Below, piece by piece: positions 44,595 through 55,200 of a stretch of 64,000 nt of DNA. A program made the translations under genes and the position numbers. The stretch comes from Delphinus delphis (lineage: Eukaryota; Chordata; Mammalia; Artiodactyla; Delphinidae). The stretch spans positions 45,970,006 to 46,034,005 of the forward strand of contig NC_082684.1 in NCBI RefSeq assembly GCF_949987515.2. Direction: 5' to 3'. Each line of letters opens with the position of its first letter. Positions within the stretch are counted from its first letter, which is position 1. The notes beneath the pieces were generated by a model, which was not told the DNA's origin, searched no databases, and saw only the letters and a list, made by a program, of their open reading frames with translations.

Positions 44595-45350
44595 TAACTT
44601 TATTGTACATATGTGCTTTGAAATTTGTTGAAGCTTTCTTCATGGCCTAATATATGATTATTTGTAACTGTTCCATGTATACTTGAGAAAAATATGTATT
44701 CTCTGATTGTTGGATGTTTATTTGGCCTAGTTGTTAATTGTTTTGTTGACATCTTCCATATGTCCTTGCTAAAATTTTGTCTGTTTGGCCTATCAATAAT
44801 GAGAGATGTGTATTGAATTGCTCACAATAATGGTGGATTTATCCATTTTTTTCTGTAGCTCTATAAATATTTGTTTCATCTACTGTGAAGCTATTTTGTT
44901 AGGTGCATACATGTCTCAGACTGCTCTAGCTTGGTAAATTGAACCTTTTATCATTCCACCATGAACGTCTCCACCCCTAACATGTACCAGCTTTTTTCTG
45001 GTTAGTTATTGCCTGACATAGTATATACCATCCTTTTATTTTTCACTGTTTATATCCATGTGCTTTGGGCATATGTCTTTTAAACAGAATATGTCTGGAT
45101 TTCTAAAATCCCATCTATCTTCTAACTGGTGAGATTACTTCATTTATACTTACTATAATTATTGATATCTTTGTAACTTTTTCTATCTTAATTTGTAATT
45201 TCAATTTATCTCACCTTTTTTATGTTTTCTACTTTAAAAAATGATATAGTAGACAAGAATTTTATGACATCTTCATATCCCTTGTTTTTCCTTCATTTCC
45301 ACTTTCCATATCTTATTATCTAGAGTGTTTCATTCTAGGTTAGGTTAAAT
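44595..45350 (-). mobile_element. Old L1 ORF2 fragment, minus strand
   Basis: Reverse-complement ORF2 sequence (…tatacttgagaaaaatatgt…, …gttaggtgcatacatgtctc…, …taccatccttttatttttca…). Strongly decayed, with no frame. Confidence 0.6.
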
Positions 45351-45739
45351 ATATGCTCTCCTTTTCCTTTGCTCGTAGCAGTTTTTAAACAACAACAAAT
45401 ACTTCAAAGGTATTTGCTCATCTTAAAATATCTGTTTGTCTCTCTGTACCTGCTGCTATATAGAAGCAGGTGCAGTTTGTCCCAAGAGAATAGCAGGGAT
45501 GACACAAAAGCCAAACAATTTCTATCATATTTTATCCTCCATTGCCTTATGCCCCATGCCATATGCATTATCCCATAAACACCAGTTCAGAACAGCCATA
45601 TTGCTCCAGAATTTTCTATTTCCTTGGTATTTGGGTGTTTACCAGGTAACTTGGCTGTTTTTTGTTTTTTGTTTTCTCTCTGTAGCTCCTCTGAGATTGA
45701 TCTTGGGGGAAGGAGCTAGTAACTTTACTTTGTCAGCAT

Positions 45740-45905
45740 CTCGTAGGAAGCGGAACAGGAACTAATTATTTCGTTTAATTTTCCTAACATTCCTAAGAGG
45801 TAGATAAGGAAATGGAGATTCAGAGAAGCGCAGAAAACTTGCCAATGTGAAGTGGCCATTTTAAATGCCAACCATTTGACCCCAAATCCTATGCCCTTTT
45901 CCATT
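45740..45905 (-). mobile_element. MIR SINE, minus strand
   Basis: Reverse MIR-like text (gtagataaggaaatggagat, acttgccaatgtgaagtggc, tttgaccccaaatcctatgc). Confidence 0.6.
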
Positions 45906-45954
45906 CTCACATCAACACGGAAACAAGCTATGTTTCCAGCCAGGAAAATGAAAA

Positions 45955-46050
45955 TACCTCAGTTTGAGTCCTGATTCTGCTACTTAGTTAGCTGTGGGAT
46001 CTTGTACAAGTCACTCATCTTCAAAGTCCTTTCCATCACTAAAGCTGCTA
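45955..46050 (+). mobile_element. MIR fragment
   Basis: tttgagtcctgattctgcta and gtgggatcttgtacaagtca correspond to the MIR core. Confidence 0.6.
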
Positions 46051-47360
46051 ATTCCTCAGTTATACTCTCTGCCTGTGTTTCAGTAATTCCTAATGAAATT
46101 TTAATTCATTGCAGTATGGTTTCTGCCGCCACCCTTCAGCTGAAATAATTCTCACCAAAGCTGCCAATCACACCCTTGCTGCTAAACGGATAGAACGTGC
46201 AATGCTGTGTCCTTCCACATGTTATGCTTTGCTTTATTATTTCTTAATGCACTAAAGTGCTTTAGTTATAGTTAACTCAAAAAAATCATCTGAGGCTTTG
46301 CAGGGGGAACTTTTCCCACAAACAGCTATACACACGGGTTTTATTTACATGTGATGCTGGACAATGTATTAAAAAAGTGAGAAAAGATTGAAGATACCAC
46401 ACACAAATTAATTCAAGATGGATCACAGACCTAAACATAAGAGCTAAAACTACCAAGTTTCTAGAACAAAAACATAGGAGAATAACGTTATGATCTTGTG
46501 GTAGGCAAATAGTTCTTAGGAAACAAAGCACGAAAGATAAAAGAAAAATATTTTAAATTAGACTTCATCAAACTTAAACCCTCTGCTCACCAGTGATGCT
46601 AAGAAAATGCAAAGGCAACCAACAGAGCCAGGTTTTCTACTGTTAGGGTGGGAGGTTACAGATAAGCAAGGGGAGGAGGCTAGAATGATCCATGTGGTAA
46701 TGGATTAGAGTTGGAGGCATCAGCATGAACTCATGATTAGCTTAATGTAGGTACAGATGTTTACATATAGAAATATTTATAGATCTGTATATACATATGT
46801 TAGTCTACTTTCTCACCCTATCAGCTGAGAAACTCCCTAGTAGCAAGGAGCACACCTACTGTCCGGATCTTGGTTTCTAGTACCATTCTCCAATAAGAGG
46901 ACCTGAACAGACATTTTTCCAAAGAAGACATATAGATGGCCAATAGACACATGAAAATGTGCTCAGCCTCCCTTATCATCAGGGAAATATTGATACAAAT
47001 CAAAACTCCAATGAGCTACCACCCCACACCTGTCAGAATGGCTATTATCAAAAAGACAAGAAACAACAAGTGTTGTCAAGGATGTAGAGAAAAGGGAACA
47101 CTTTTGCACTGTTAGTGGAAATGTAAATTGGTGCAGGCACTATGGAAAACAGTACGGAGGTTCCGTAAAAAAATAAAAATAGAACTACCATATGATCCAG
47201 CGATTCCACTTCTGGGTATTTATCTGTAGAAAATGAAAACATAATTCAAAAAATATATACCCCTATGTTCATTGCAGCACTATTTACAATAGCCAAAATG
47301 TGGAAGCAACCTAAATGTCTATCAATGGATGAGTCGGTGGTATAATAAGATGTAGTATAC

Positions 47361-47400
47361 ACAGACACACAGACACACACACACACACACACACACACAG
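47361..47400. repeat. (AC)n microsatellite
   Basis: A CA-rich run with a few CAGA interruptions at its start, inside an L1 remnant. Confidence 0.9.
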
Positions 47401-47573
47401 GAATGTTACTCAACCATTAAAAAAGAATGAAATCTCACCATTTGTGGCAACATAGATGGAACTGGAGGGTAATATGCTAAATGAAATAAGTCAGACAGAG
47501 AAAAACAAATACCATATGATTTCATTTATATATAAAAACCAAAACAAACAAACAAACAAAACAAAACAGACAC

Positions 47574-48030
47574 TGTGGGAAACAGTCAGCCTTGAGAGCA
47601 AGCTGTGGACATGCCAGGCATGCCGCCGCTGCTCGAAGGGACTGTCCCTACTTGTTCCCCTCCTTGTTTCATTCCATGGGAGATAAATCACCAGGGCCCA
47701 GAGATCAGAAAGAATGTAAAATGAGACAAGCAAAGCTGTCTTTCCCCTGCACATGCAGGTTATTTTGGATAATTCCGGGTTTTCTCCCAGGGAAGTTAAC
47801 CTTGAAGCCGAGACAGTCTGTAGATGATGTAAACCACCATCTGGCAACCAACCTCCCTTTTTCTAGTCTATGTAATCTGGAACTGTAGCATAATAAAATT
47901 TGCCTTGTCACCATCAGTTGTCTTGGTCCTTCTGACCCCATTCGTCGGTACTGCTTCAGTTCCTTACCCCTTCCCTTCTGACCCTGGGCGGTGAAATCCT
48001 CTTCCTCCGGCTGGTCCGCGGCAAGAAACA
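47574..48030 (+). mobile_element. Solo LTR inserted in an L1 3' end, TSD gacac/gactc
   Basis: The L1 sequence on the left (…caaaacagacac) resumes at 48031 (gactcatagatacagaaaac…). The 457-bp insert starts TG and ends CA, with five-base flanks differing at one position. It contains AATAAA at 47892-47897 and a C-rich 3' portion. There are no viral genes. The LTR is younger than the L1 it interrupts. Confidence 0.78.
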
Positions 48031-48301
48031 GACTCATAGATACAGAAAACAAACTGTTCGTTGCCCAGGGAGGGAGTGTCAGGGAAAGGACCAAATAGGT
48101 GAAGGGGATTAAGAGGTAAAAATTTTCAGCTATAAAACAAATGTCACAGAATATGGTAAATAATATTGTAAAAACTTTGTATGGTGACTGATGGTAACTG
48201 GATTTATTGTGGTGATCATTTCATAATGTAAAAAATATTGAATCACTATGTTGTACACCTGAAACTAATACTGTATGTTAATTAGAACTCAGTTAAAAAA
48301 A

Positions 48302-48800
48302 AAAATTCCACACCTACATTTCCCCAAGAGAAATAAAACATGACCACAAAAAGACTTGTACAAGAATGTTTATAGCAACTTTATTCATAATAGCTAAAAA
48401 TTGGAACAATTCAATATCCATCAACAGGAGAATGGATAAGCAAATTATTCAATGGAATACTTTTCAGCAATAAAAACAACGGCTGATTCATGTTAACAGT
48501 AGGGATGGATCTCGAAAACATTACACTGGGAGAAAGAAGGCAGACAAGAGTACCTACCACTCCTATTTTTAAGGTGATAGAAATCAGAAGAGTGATTGTC
48601 TAAGCTGTGGGAGATTTGGAAGGGGGCTTGAGAGAACCGGGTGATGGAAATACTCTATATCCTGATTGGGTGGTGGTTACACAGCTGTTTACATTTAGCA
48701 AAACTCATCAAATCATATACTAAAAAAAACTATGCTTTTCACTGTATTTGATAATTTTACCTCTATTTAAGAAGAAAAAAAAAGGACGAGAAAAAAAAAG
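48302..48800 (+). mobile_element. Second L1 3' remnant adjoining the first
   Basis: Directly after the A tract of the preceding L1, another old L1 3' region begins (…ttcataatagctaaaaattggaac…) and runs to an A-rich end near 48800. It is non-coding and decayed, and it borders the DLGAP5 5' flank. Confidence 0.65.
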
Positions 48801-49099
48801 ACTGGTAACGCTGAAAGGTAACAGTAAAAGATGTAAGAAGAAATTTGATGTGGTAATAAGCCCTTTCTTTAAAACGTTAAGTGAAGAAAATATTCCAATA
48901 AGCTCTGCTGGATTTATGTAATCAAATAAGGACTCAGACTCTGAGTCCCCTCTCCTCCGTCCGAGTTCCTCGGTCTTTTCTCGGATACCCGCGAGGCCCC
49001 GGGAACTCCAGGGCTGTTTCAGGCGTAGCGCCCTCTCAACCTCCGGCCATTGTAGCTCCCCGCCAGCCCCACTGCTCCCACCGCTCACCGCCTCATCAA
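48801..49099. other. DLGAP5 upstream flank, CpG-richer toward the right
   Basis: CG dinucleotides increase from about 48945 (ctccgtccgagttcctcggt…, …gataccgcgaggccccg-like text). A 122-residue minus-strand ORF starts at 49088. It may belong to a divergent transcript but has no recognised domain. Confidence 0.4.
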
Positions 49100-49309
49100 T
49101 ATCGCATCGCGGACCCGCCCATTGATTCAGCTCACAGCCACCCTTTGAACGGTCCGTTCACCTTTCAATCAATTCAAACATAGCAAGGAGCTAACCAATC
49201 GCAAGCCTCGGCGAAGGGAAGAGGCGGGTACTTTTACAGGAAGTGTTGCTTAAAATACCTCCAATCAGAAGTTCGGTGTGGGAAGTTTGAATTTTGCCGA
49301 GTCTTGTAG
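49100..49309 (+). promoter_or_regulatory. DLGAP5: DLGAP5 promoter: CCAAT boxes, GC box, CHR-type TTTGAA element
   Basis: This CpG-richer block just upstream of exon 1 holds CCAAT at 49195-49199 and 49261-49265, exactly 66 bp apart, a GGCGGG box at about 49223, and TTTGAA at 49286-49291, with a second TTTGAA at 49144-49149. CCAAT boxes upstream of a TTTGAA CHR element are the usual layout of G2/M genes bound by NF-Y and the DREAM/MuvB complex, which fits the mitotic role of DLGAP5. No clear TATA box is seen. The motifs are seen; the binding is inferred. Confidence 0.7.
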
Positions 49310-49403
49310 GCGTTCCTTCTTCGGAGGCGGCGGTGGTCTTCCAGGCCCAGAGGGTTCCTTTACTTTTAGTTTGGTTGAGGTTTCACGCTAGAAGCTGCCT
49401 CAG
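49310..49403 (+). other. DLGAP5: DLGAP5 exon 1 (5' UTR), start approximate
   Basis: The sequence just downstream of the promoter ends at CAG followed by a consensus donor GTAGGTGG at 49404. No ATG opens a conserved frame here, and coding starts only in the next exon at 52018, so this is taken as the non-coding first exon. Its 5' end is a guess set by the promoter elements upstream. Intron 1 would be about 2.6 kb (49404-52016). Confidence 0.65.
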
Positions 49404-49789
49404 GTAGGTGGATGCTGGGGAGCTGGGGGGAGGGCGCTGGTCCGCTTCCTTCTAGAAGGTCTAGAAGGGTCGGAGGACCGGCGGCTGCGAGCTGGACGCC
49501 GCTCAGGGGAGGCTCCTCTTAGGACCGTGTTACCTGTCCTTCCCGAAGCTGATGACGCAGTCCTTCGGAAGAGTAAATATTTGTTGCCATGATCTGTGTA
49601 GCAGCATCATTTCACCACCGGGGCGTTATTGGCTTTGGGCCCCAACATTATTCCAGTGTCTCTTTCCAGGTTCTATGACAACTAAAAACGCCTGGGTTGA
49701 CAACCTTGGCAAGCAAAACTAAGGCATTCTAGACTTTCAAGCTGGAAGAAACTCCAGTCAGCCAAAGAAGAGAACTTAGATGTGTGTGA

Positions 49790-49930
49790 AGAGCCAGGCT
49801 GCCTGGCTTAAGATTCCAGCTCCACTACCTTTTAGCTGTGCAAATGTGGGCAGTTAATATACCTCATCTGTATAACGGCAGTTATACTAAATACCTTTTA
49901 GGGTTTAGGTGATAATTAAATATGCCTTCG
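49790..49930 (+). mobile_element. MIR SINE, DLGAP5 intron 1
   Basis: The MIR core is seen as ttccagctccactacctttt, agctgtgcaaatgtgggcag and ctcatctgtataacggcag. Confidence 0.75.
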
Positions 49931-49939
49931 GTGTTAGTT

Positions 49940-49960
49940 CTCTCTCTCTCTCTCTCTATT
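49940..49960. repeat. (CT)n simple repeat
   Basis: ctctctctctctctct run in DLGAP5 intron 1. Confidence 0.85.
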
Positions 49961-50283
49961 TGCCGTGTATAGTTCTCTGCTGTGTTTTTAAATACCTAGT
50001 ACGTAATTTTAATTTTCTTTAATATTTGCGGGAAGTGGCAAATCAAATAGTAGAGGAGAGTTCTTGATTAAAAAAGCACAGTCCTTTGTCACTTCCCCTG
50101 GGCCTTTAAAGGAGAATGTTATTAGCATCCAGGTCAGATGAATTCTCATGTTTTTATACTCTGTTGATTGCCTAAAATAATACAACATTTGAATTTGTTG
50201 CATTTCTTGTGCAGTTTTTTTATCTGCATTTTTCTAGTGGACTCTCTTCTTGTTGTTGAAGGTATAGTGTGCTTGTATCTTTT

Positions 50284-50625
50284 TTTTTTAAATAGACCTT
50301 TATTGGAGTATAATTGCTTCACAATACTGTGTTAGTTTCTGTTGCACAGCAAAGCGAATCAGTCATATGCATACATATATCCCCATATCCCCTCCCTCTT
50401 GAGCCTCCCTCCCACCCTCCCTATCCCACCCCTCTAGGTGGTCACAAAGCACCGAGCCGATCTCCCTGTGCTATGCTGCTGCTTCCTACTAGCTATCTAT
50501 TTTACATCTGGTAGTGTATATATGTCGATGCTACTCTCACTTTGCCCCAGCTTCTCCCTCCCACCCCATGTCTTCAAGTCCATTCTCTATGTCTACCTCT
50601 TTATTCCTGCCCTAACTTTCTAATG
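50284..50625 (-). mobile_element. L1 3' end, minus strand, DLGAP5 intron 1
   Basis: T-tailed reverse copy of the young L1 3' UTR with the conserved GGGTGGGATAGG-complement block. It lies in intron 1, opposite to DLGAP5 transcription. A T tract at 50641-50652 follows shortly after. Confidence 0.8.
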
Positions 50626-50978
50626 GCAGACCTCCGTCCTTTTTTTTTTTTCTCCTTCTCTTTTAAGCTGGCAAGACTTTTCCCTGGAGAATCAATCCTC
50701 TTTCTCCAGTTTGGCTTGGTTCTCCATACCAGCTGTATAGGAGATGCCTTTAGACTTTCCACTTTCCTTTTTTCTTTTCCTCAGTTGGATCCACGATTTC
50801 TTGGAACCCATGACATTGTCTTTCTTGGACTCCCAAGGATCTTTCTAAGAAAAGAGCATATGCCAAGTAAACTGTATGATTTCTTATATGGCCGAAAAGA
50901 ATTTTATTTTGCCCTCACCAGGGCACGCTGATATGATTATCCTTCTGCATCACCATGGTACTTCTGAAAACCCTTCTT

Positions 50979-51169
50979 GGGCTTCCCTGGTGCCGCAGTG
51001 GTTGGGAGTCCGCCTGCTGATGCAGGGGACATGGGTTCGTGCCCCGGTCCGGTCCGGGAAGATCCCGCATGCCGCGGAGCGGCTGGGCCTGCGCGTCCGG
51101 AGCCTGTGCTCCGCAGCGGGAGAGGCCACAGCAGTGAGAGGCCCGCGTACCGCAAAAAAAAAAAAAACA
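50979..51169 (+). mobile_element. CHR-2 SINE, DLGAP5 intron 1, TSD aaaacccttctt
   Basis: Forward copy missing the gtgagccatggccgctgag segment and carrying a duplicated GTCCG. The near-exact duplication has one inserted base on the right. Confidence 0.91.
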
Positions 51170-51542
51170 AAAACACCTTCTTTTTCTCAATCTCGTATAT
51201 CTAACTGCCTATTTATCATTCCTACCTACCTAATAGGCATCTTGTGTGTTTTGTTTTTTGGCTTGAGAAAAAATGCCAGCCTGCCTGCATTCATCACCAG
51301 GGGAAAGTTAAGGAAACTATTCTGTATACTCTATCCCTATTTTCACCTTTACTTCCTACTCTATTTTGCAGTGCTCTCTATGGTAAGCCTAGACCCTCTT
51401 ATTTATATTCTGGACTTTAGCTTCCTGGGCTTCACTTCATCTGTCAAGCAAGTTCCTGTTCAGAACCTCAAAATAGGTTGTAGTGTTTTATCTTTTGATA
51501 ACCTCCTTCCCACTCTTCAGTCACATATTTATTCCATTTTGT

Positions 51543-51890
51543 ATTTTTTATTATGTAAATTAACCCATTTATTATCGGCTAGCAATGTTTCAAATGGTGG
51601 CCTTCTACTGGTCCTTCAATTCCTTCAGTCTTCTGGTGACTTTACTGTGACGGCAGAAGTGGTGTTGTAGGTCCAGGCACCATCAACAACCGTTTTCATG
51701 CAGGAAATGCCAAATGCCCACAGCTTGTCTCTTCATCTTGGTTTTGCCACAGGAGCAAGTGCGCTAGGCGTGCTGGCTGATTTCAGTTTTCTTCACCATT
51801 TTCCTGAGGGAGGCAACATGGGTCCCGTATTTACCCACGATTCTGACCTTGGTGCGTTTAGCCATGTTGCCACAACCTAGGTCTGAGCCC
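51543..51890 (-). pseudogene. RPL37A: RPL37A processed pseudogene, antisense in DLGAP5 intron 1
   Basis: On the minus strand an ATG at 51865 opens a reading closely matching ribosomal protein eL43 (RPL37A): [14 protein letters not shown], then [17 protein letters not shown] premature TAG follows, then CGKTKMKR. Codons are lost near the start, frameshifts follow, and the end RRLKELKDQ plus stop is at 51605-51607. The 3' UTR match (AATAAATGGGTTAATTTA-like) and an A-rich remnant follow. It has no introns, so it is a retrocopy, and it is clearly disabled. It lies opposite to DLGAP5 transcription and would be spliced out with intron 1. Confidence 0.92.
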
Positions 51891-52016
51891 AGAGGGCTGT
51901 ATTTTAATTTTTTTTTTTCAGAAGACTCTGGGGTGGGAGGTGAACTGGAATCCTAACTTTTTAAATAATCAAATGAAATTTCACGTAAGTTGGTCTTTCT
52001 CTCTTTTTCCTGATAG

Positions 52017-52255
52017 GATGGCTTCATCACATTTTGCCAGTCGACACAAAAAGCAATTAAGTACCGACATGATTAGAACTAAAATTGCTCATAGGAAATC
52101 ACTGTCTCAGAAAGAAAACAGACATAAGGAATATGAACGAAATAGACACTTTGGTTTGAAAGATGTCAACGTTCCAACCTTGGAAGGTAGAATTCTTCTT
52201 GAATTAGATGAGATATCTCATGAGCTTGTTCCAGAAAAGGCCGATGTCAAGCCAA
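52017..52255 (+). CDS. DLGAP5: DLGAP5 exon 2, start codon exon, residues 1-79
   Basis: The acceptor is a pyrimidine tract ending CCTGATAG; the first base is G and ATG is at 52018-52020. The donor is GTAAGT at 52256, leaving one base of codon 80. The exon encodes the first microtubule-binding segment, basic and rich in Arg/Lys/His, with the KEN motif inside [14 protein letters not shown] at residues 28-41. The open frame continues a few codons into the intron, so a naive ORF ends at 52263. Confidence 0.95.
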
Positions 52256-55200
52256 GTAAGTAAAAGTCTATTGTAATTTCAAGTGTTTGAAGAGTGAATA
52301 AAAGTTGGTTTAATACCTGAGGTTAAAAACAACCCTGACCAGAAGAATGGAGTTTTGAAATGCCATTCTAAATAAATAACTTGGTGTTTTCTACAACTAA
52401 ATACTGTCTATTTCAAGTAAAGGCTGTGTTGGGAATTCCCAGATGGTCCAGTAGTTAGGACTCCACACTTCCACTGCCAGGGGCCTGGGTTTGATCCTTG
52501 GTGGGGGAACTAAGATCCTGCAGGCTGCCTGGCATGCCCCCCTCCCCCCCAAAAAAAAGCACTCAAGTAAAGGCAGTGGACGTCCTAGCTAGGCTAAAGC
52601 CATTCACCTATGGAGTATTATAACACTTTTTACCTATATGGCCTTACAGGAATCCTAAAGTTCTTACTTCTGGAGCTTGGATAAGATAAATATTGACAAG
52701 ATAAATTGATAAGGGACATAAAAATAGAACTGATTGAAGTATCCATGAAGTAAGGGTACTTTGCCAATGGGAACACTTCTTAGAGGGAAGAGCAAAGGAT
52801 TCATCCCTGTAGTTTGCCCAAAAGGATTTGGGGTAATTAGTAGGGAAAGAACCAACCAGAAAAGAGAATGATCTCAGCAAGAGATAAAAATAATAAAAAT
52901 GGTTGTCTTAGAAGGCAAGGGATGCTATAGAAAAGAAGGAAGAGAACTGGGAAATGACATGCATTTAATCGGAAGGACTTATTGGACTCCTATTTAGTTG
53001 TGTTTATATAGCAGGCACTAGGAACTAGATTGCAGTGAAATAAAGCAAGGATAAATTGTGAAGAAATGGCAGAAAGATGAAGTCTTTGAAGTTTTATAGA
53101 GAAAGAAATGAGATGTCAAGTTGTTTTACGTGTTCACTGCTTCAGTTTTATCATTTTTCCAGAACCAGTGTAATGTGTGACACGTACAAGACACTCAACA
53201 TATTCAGCTTAATTGCTTCTGTAAAAGGGGAGGTTGGGCTAAACTATTTCTTCCAGATTTGTCATTTTTGTGATTCTAAAGGAAAGTGAGAGAAAGGAAT
53301 TGGATTAAAGTGTCGTAGGGTACTTTTTTGTTTTTGAGATGAAGTGATCAGTTTATGTTTGAAGGTCAAAGGAAGTGGGTTGGTGGTTGAGGGGGATAGG
53401 GTAAAGAATAACATCTCTTAGGAGTTCAGAGAAAATGAACACTGGGTCGTAGGATTATATAGGATGGCCTTTGAAGGAAGAGCTAGACATTTTCTGTCTG
53501 AGAAGAGGTGACATTACCTTCCTCTACTCATACCCTCTCAAATGCTTCTTTCCTCGACCAAAATCTTTCAAACAAAATTTAACCTTGTCAATATGCTATT
53601 AGAATATCTTTTATTCCTCATTTGCGAAGGCCTGGAGGTGGGAGTGGGTCTGGTATGTTCCAGAGAAAGCAAGTAGGTAAGCATGGATGGAGAAGGCAAA
53701 CAGCTTAGCTCCCATAGAGCCCTGAGGGCCATCATTATAAGGACATTGGCTTTTTTTTTTTTTTTTTTTGGCTGTGCCGGGTCTTAGTTGCGGCACGCAG
53801 GCTTCTTACTTGCGGCACATGGGCTTCTCTAGTTGTGGTGCCTGGGCTCAGTAGTTGCGGTGCACAGGCTTAGTTGTGGTATGTGGATCTTAGTTCCCCA
53901 ACCAGGGATTGAACCCGGTCCCCCTGCATTGGGAGTCTTAACCATTGGACCACCAGAGAAGTCCCTGTTTTGATTATTGTAAAGGATCTGCTTCTAAGGT
54001 GACTCATTCACATTACCAGCAAGATGATGCTGGCTTTTGGCAGGAGGCCTTAGTTCTTTGTCATGTGGACATCTCCATGGGGCCGCTTGAGTTCCTTAAG
54101 GTTCCACGTGGCCACTGGCTTCCCCCCAGAGCAAGGGATCCAAGAGAGAGCAGGACAAAAGCTGTGATGTCTTTAATGGCCTAGTTGTGGGAGTCGTTCT
54201 CTATCATTTCCACAGTACTTTCTTGGTTACACAGGTCAGCCCTATTCAGTATGGGAGGGGATGACACAAGGCATGTCTACCAGGAGGTGAGAATCGCTGG
54301 AGGTCAGCTTGGAGGCTGACTATCATAGAAGCTAATTAATTTAAACATGAAGTAATACATGCCTAGTACATAGTAAACAGTTATGTATTTGAACAAATGA
54401 AGGTGAAAGAAATAGGAATTTTAAAATAGGGGTGGAAATAACTTGAAGTGCTAAGGAATTAACAAGAAGTTACTAAAAGCATTTCTTAGCAACAGTTGAA
54501 GTTAGAAGTTGTTTGCCTAACTTTTTATCTGAAATGTTTTATATATTGTATTTTTCTTTTTTTCTTTTTCCTACTTAGAGTCAGTGAAAACTATTCTAGG
54601 TGATCAACGAAAGCAAATGCTCCAAAAATACAAAGAAGAAAAGCAGCTTCAAAAATTGAAAGAGCAGAGAGAGAAAGCTAAACGAGGAGTATTTAAAGTG
54701 GGTCTTTATAGACCTGATATTCCTAGTTTTCTTTTCTCAAACCAGAGTACTATGAAAGCTGAGCCAAAAAAGGTAAGTTTAGTATCCTAACTTGATATAT
54801 ATTCCTTTTAACTGGAATTTTCTTTAGGAGATTAGATGACTAAAATAACCATTTCCCCGAGTCCCTTTATTCATTTAATTAGCTGGTAGGAGGTGGGAAT
54901 GACATAATAGTAACTCAGAAGATGAAAACAGGGTCTCTTGATGTAGCTGTATTTAGGTTGAGATTGGATAAAACTAGGACAGCTGGTAGAGCCAGGCTGA
55001 ACAGTGAATGCTATACCAAAGTATTTGGCATTTATCCTCTAGGATATGGAGAGTCAGGGGAGGTTTATAAACGAGGTTGTACCATTATCAAAGTAATACT
55101 CAGGGAAGATTAGGCTGGACTTGAGGATTATAGTCTAGAAAGGGAAGCATTTATAGATAGGAAGACTAGTTGTGAGTTTATATTGTGAATATTCTTTATA

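Larger units (their letters stand above)
46385..48301 (+). mobile_element. L1 ORF2 C-terminal/3' UTR remnant carrying a solo LTR
   Basis: Two ORF2-derived segments are seen: 46385-46600 and 46890-47570. The second includes the familiar run of sequence around AGACATATAGATGGCCAATAG and ACAATAGCCAAAATGTGGAAG. The 3' UTR follows at 48031-48301, ending in an A tract. The reading frame is broken throughout. An (AC)n repeat sits at 47361-47400. The segment 46600-46890 between the ORF2 pieces is not recognised. Confidence 0.8.

Noticed and set aside
1..49000. Exons of FBXO34 or another neighbour
   Set aside because: Expected on one side from human gene order, but no matching coding segment was found in the left 49 kb.
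50876..51670. 264-residue open frame, the longest in the window
   Set aside because: It runs through a SINE and antisense across the RPL37A retrocopy in DLGAP5 intron 1. There is no conserved domain.
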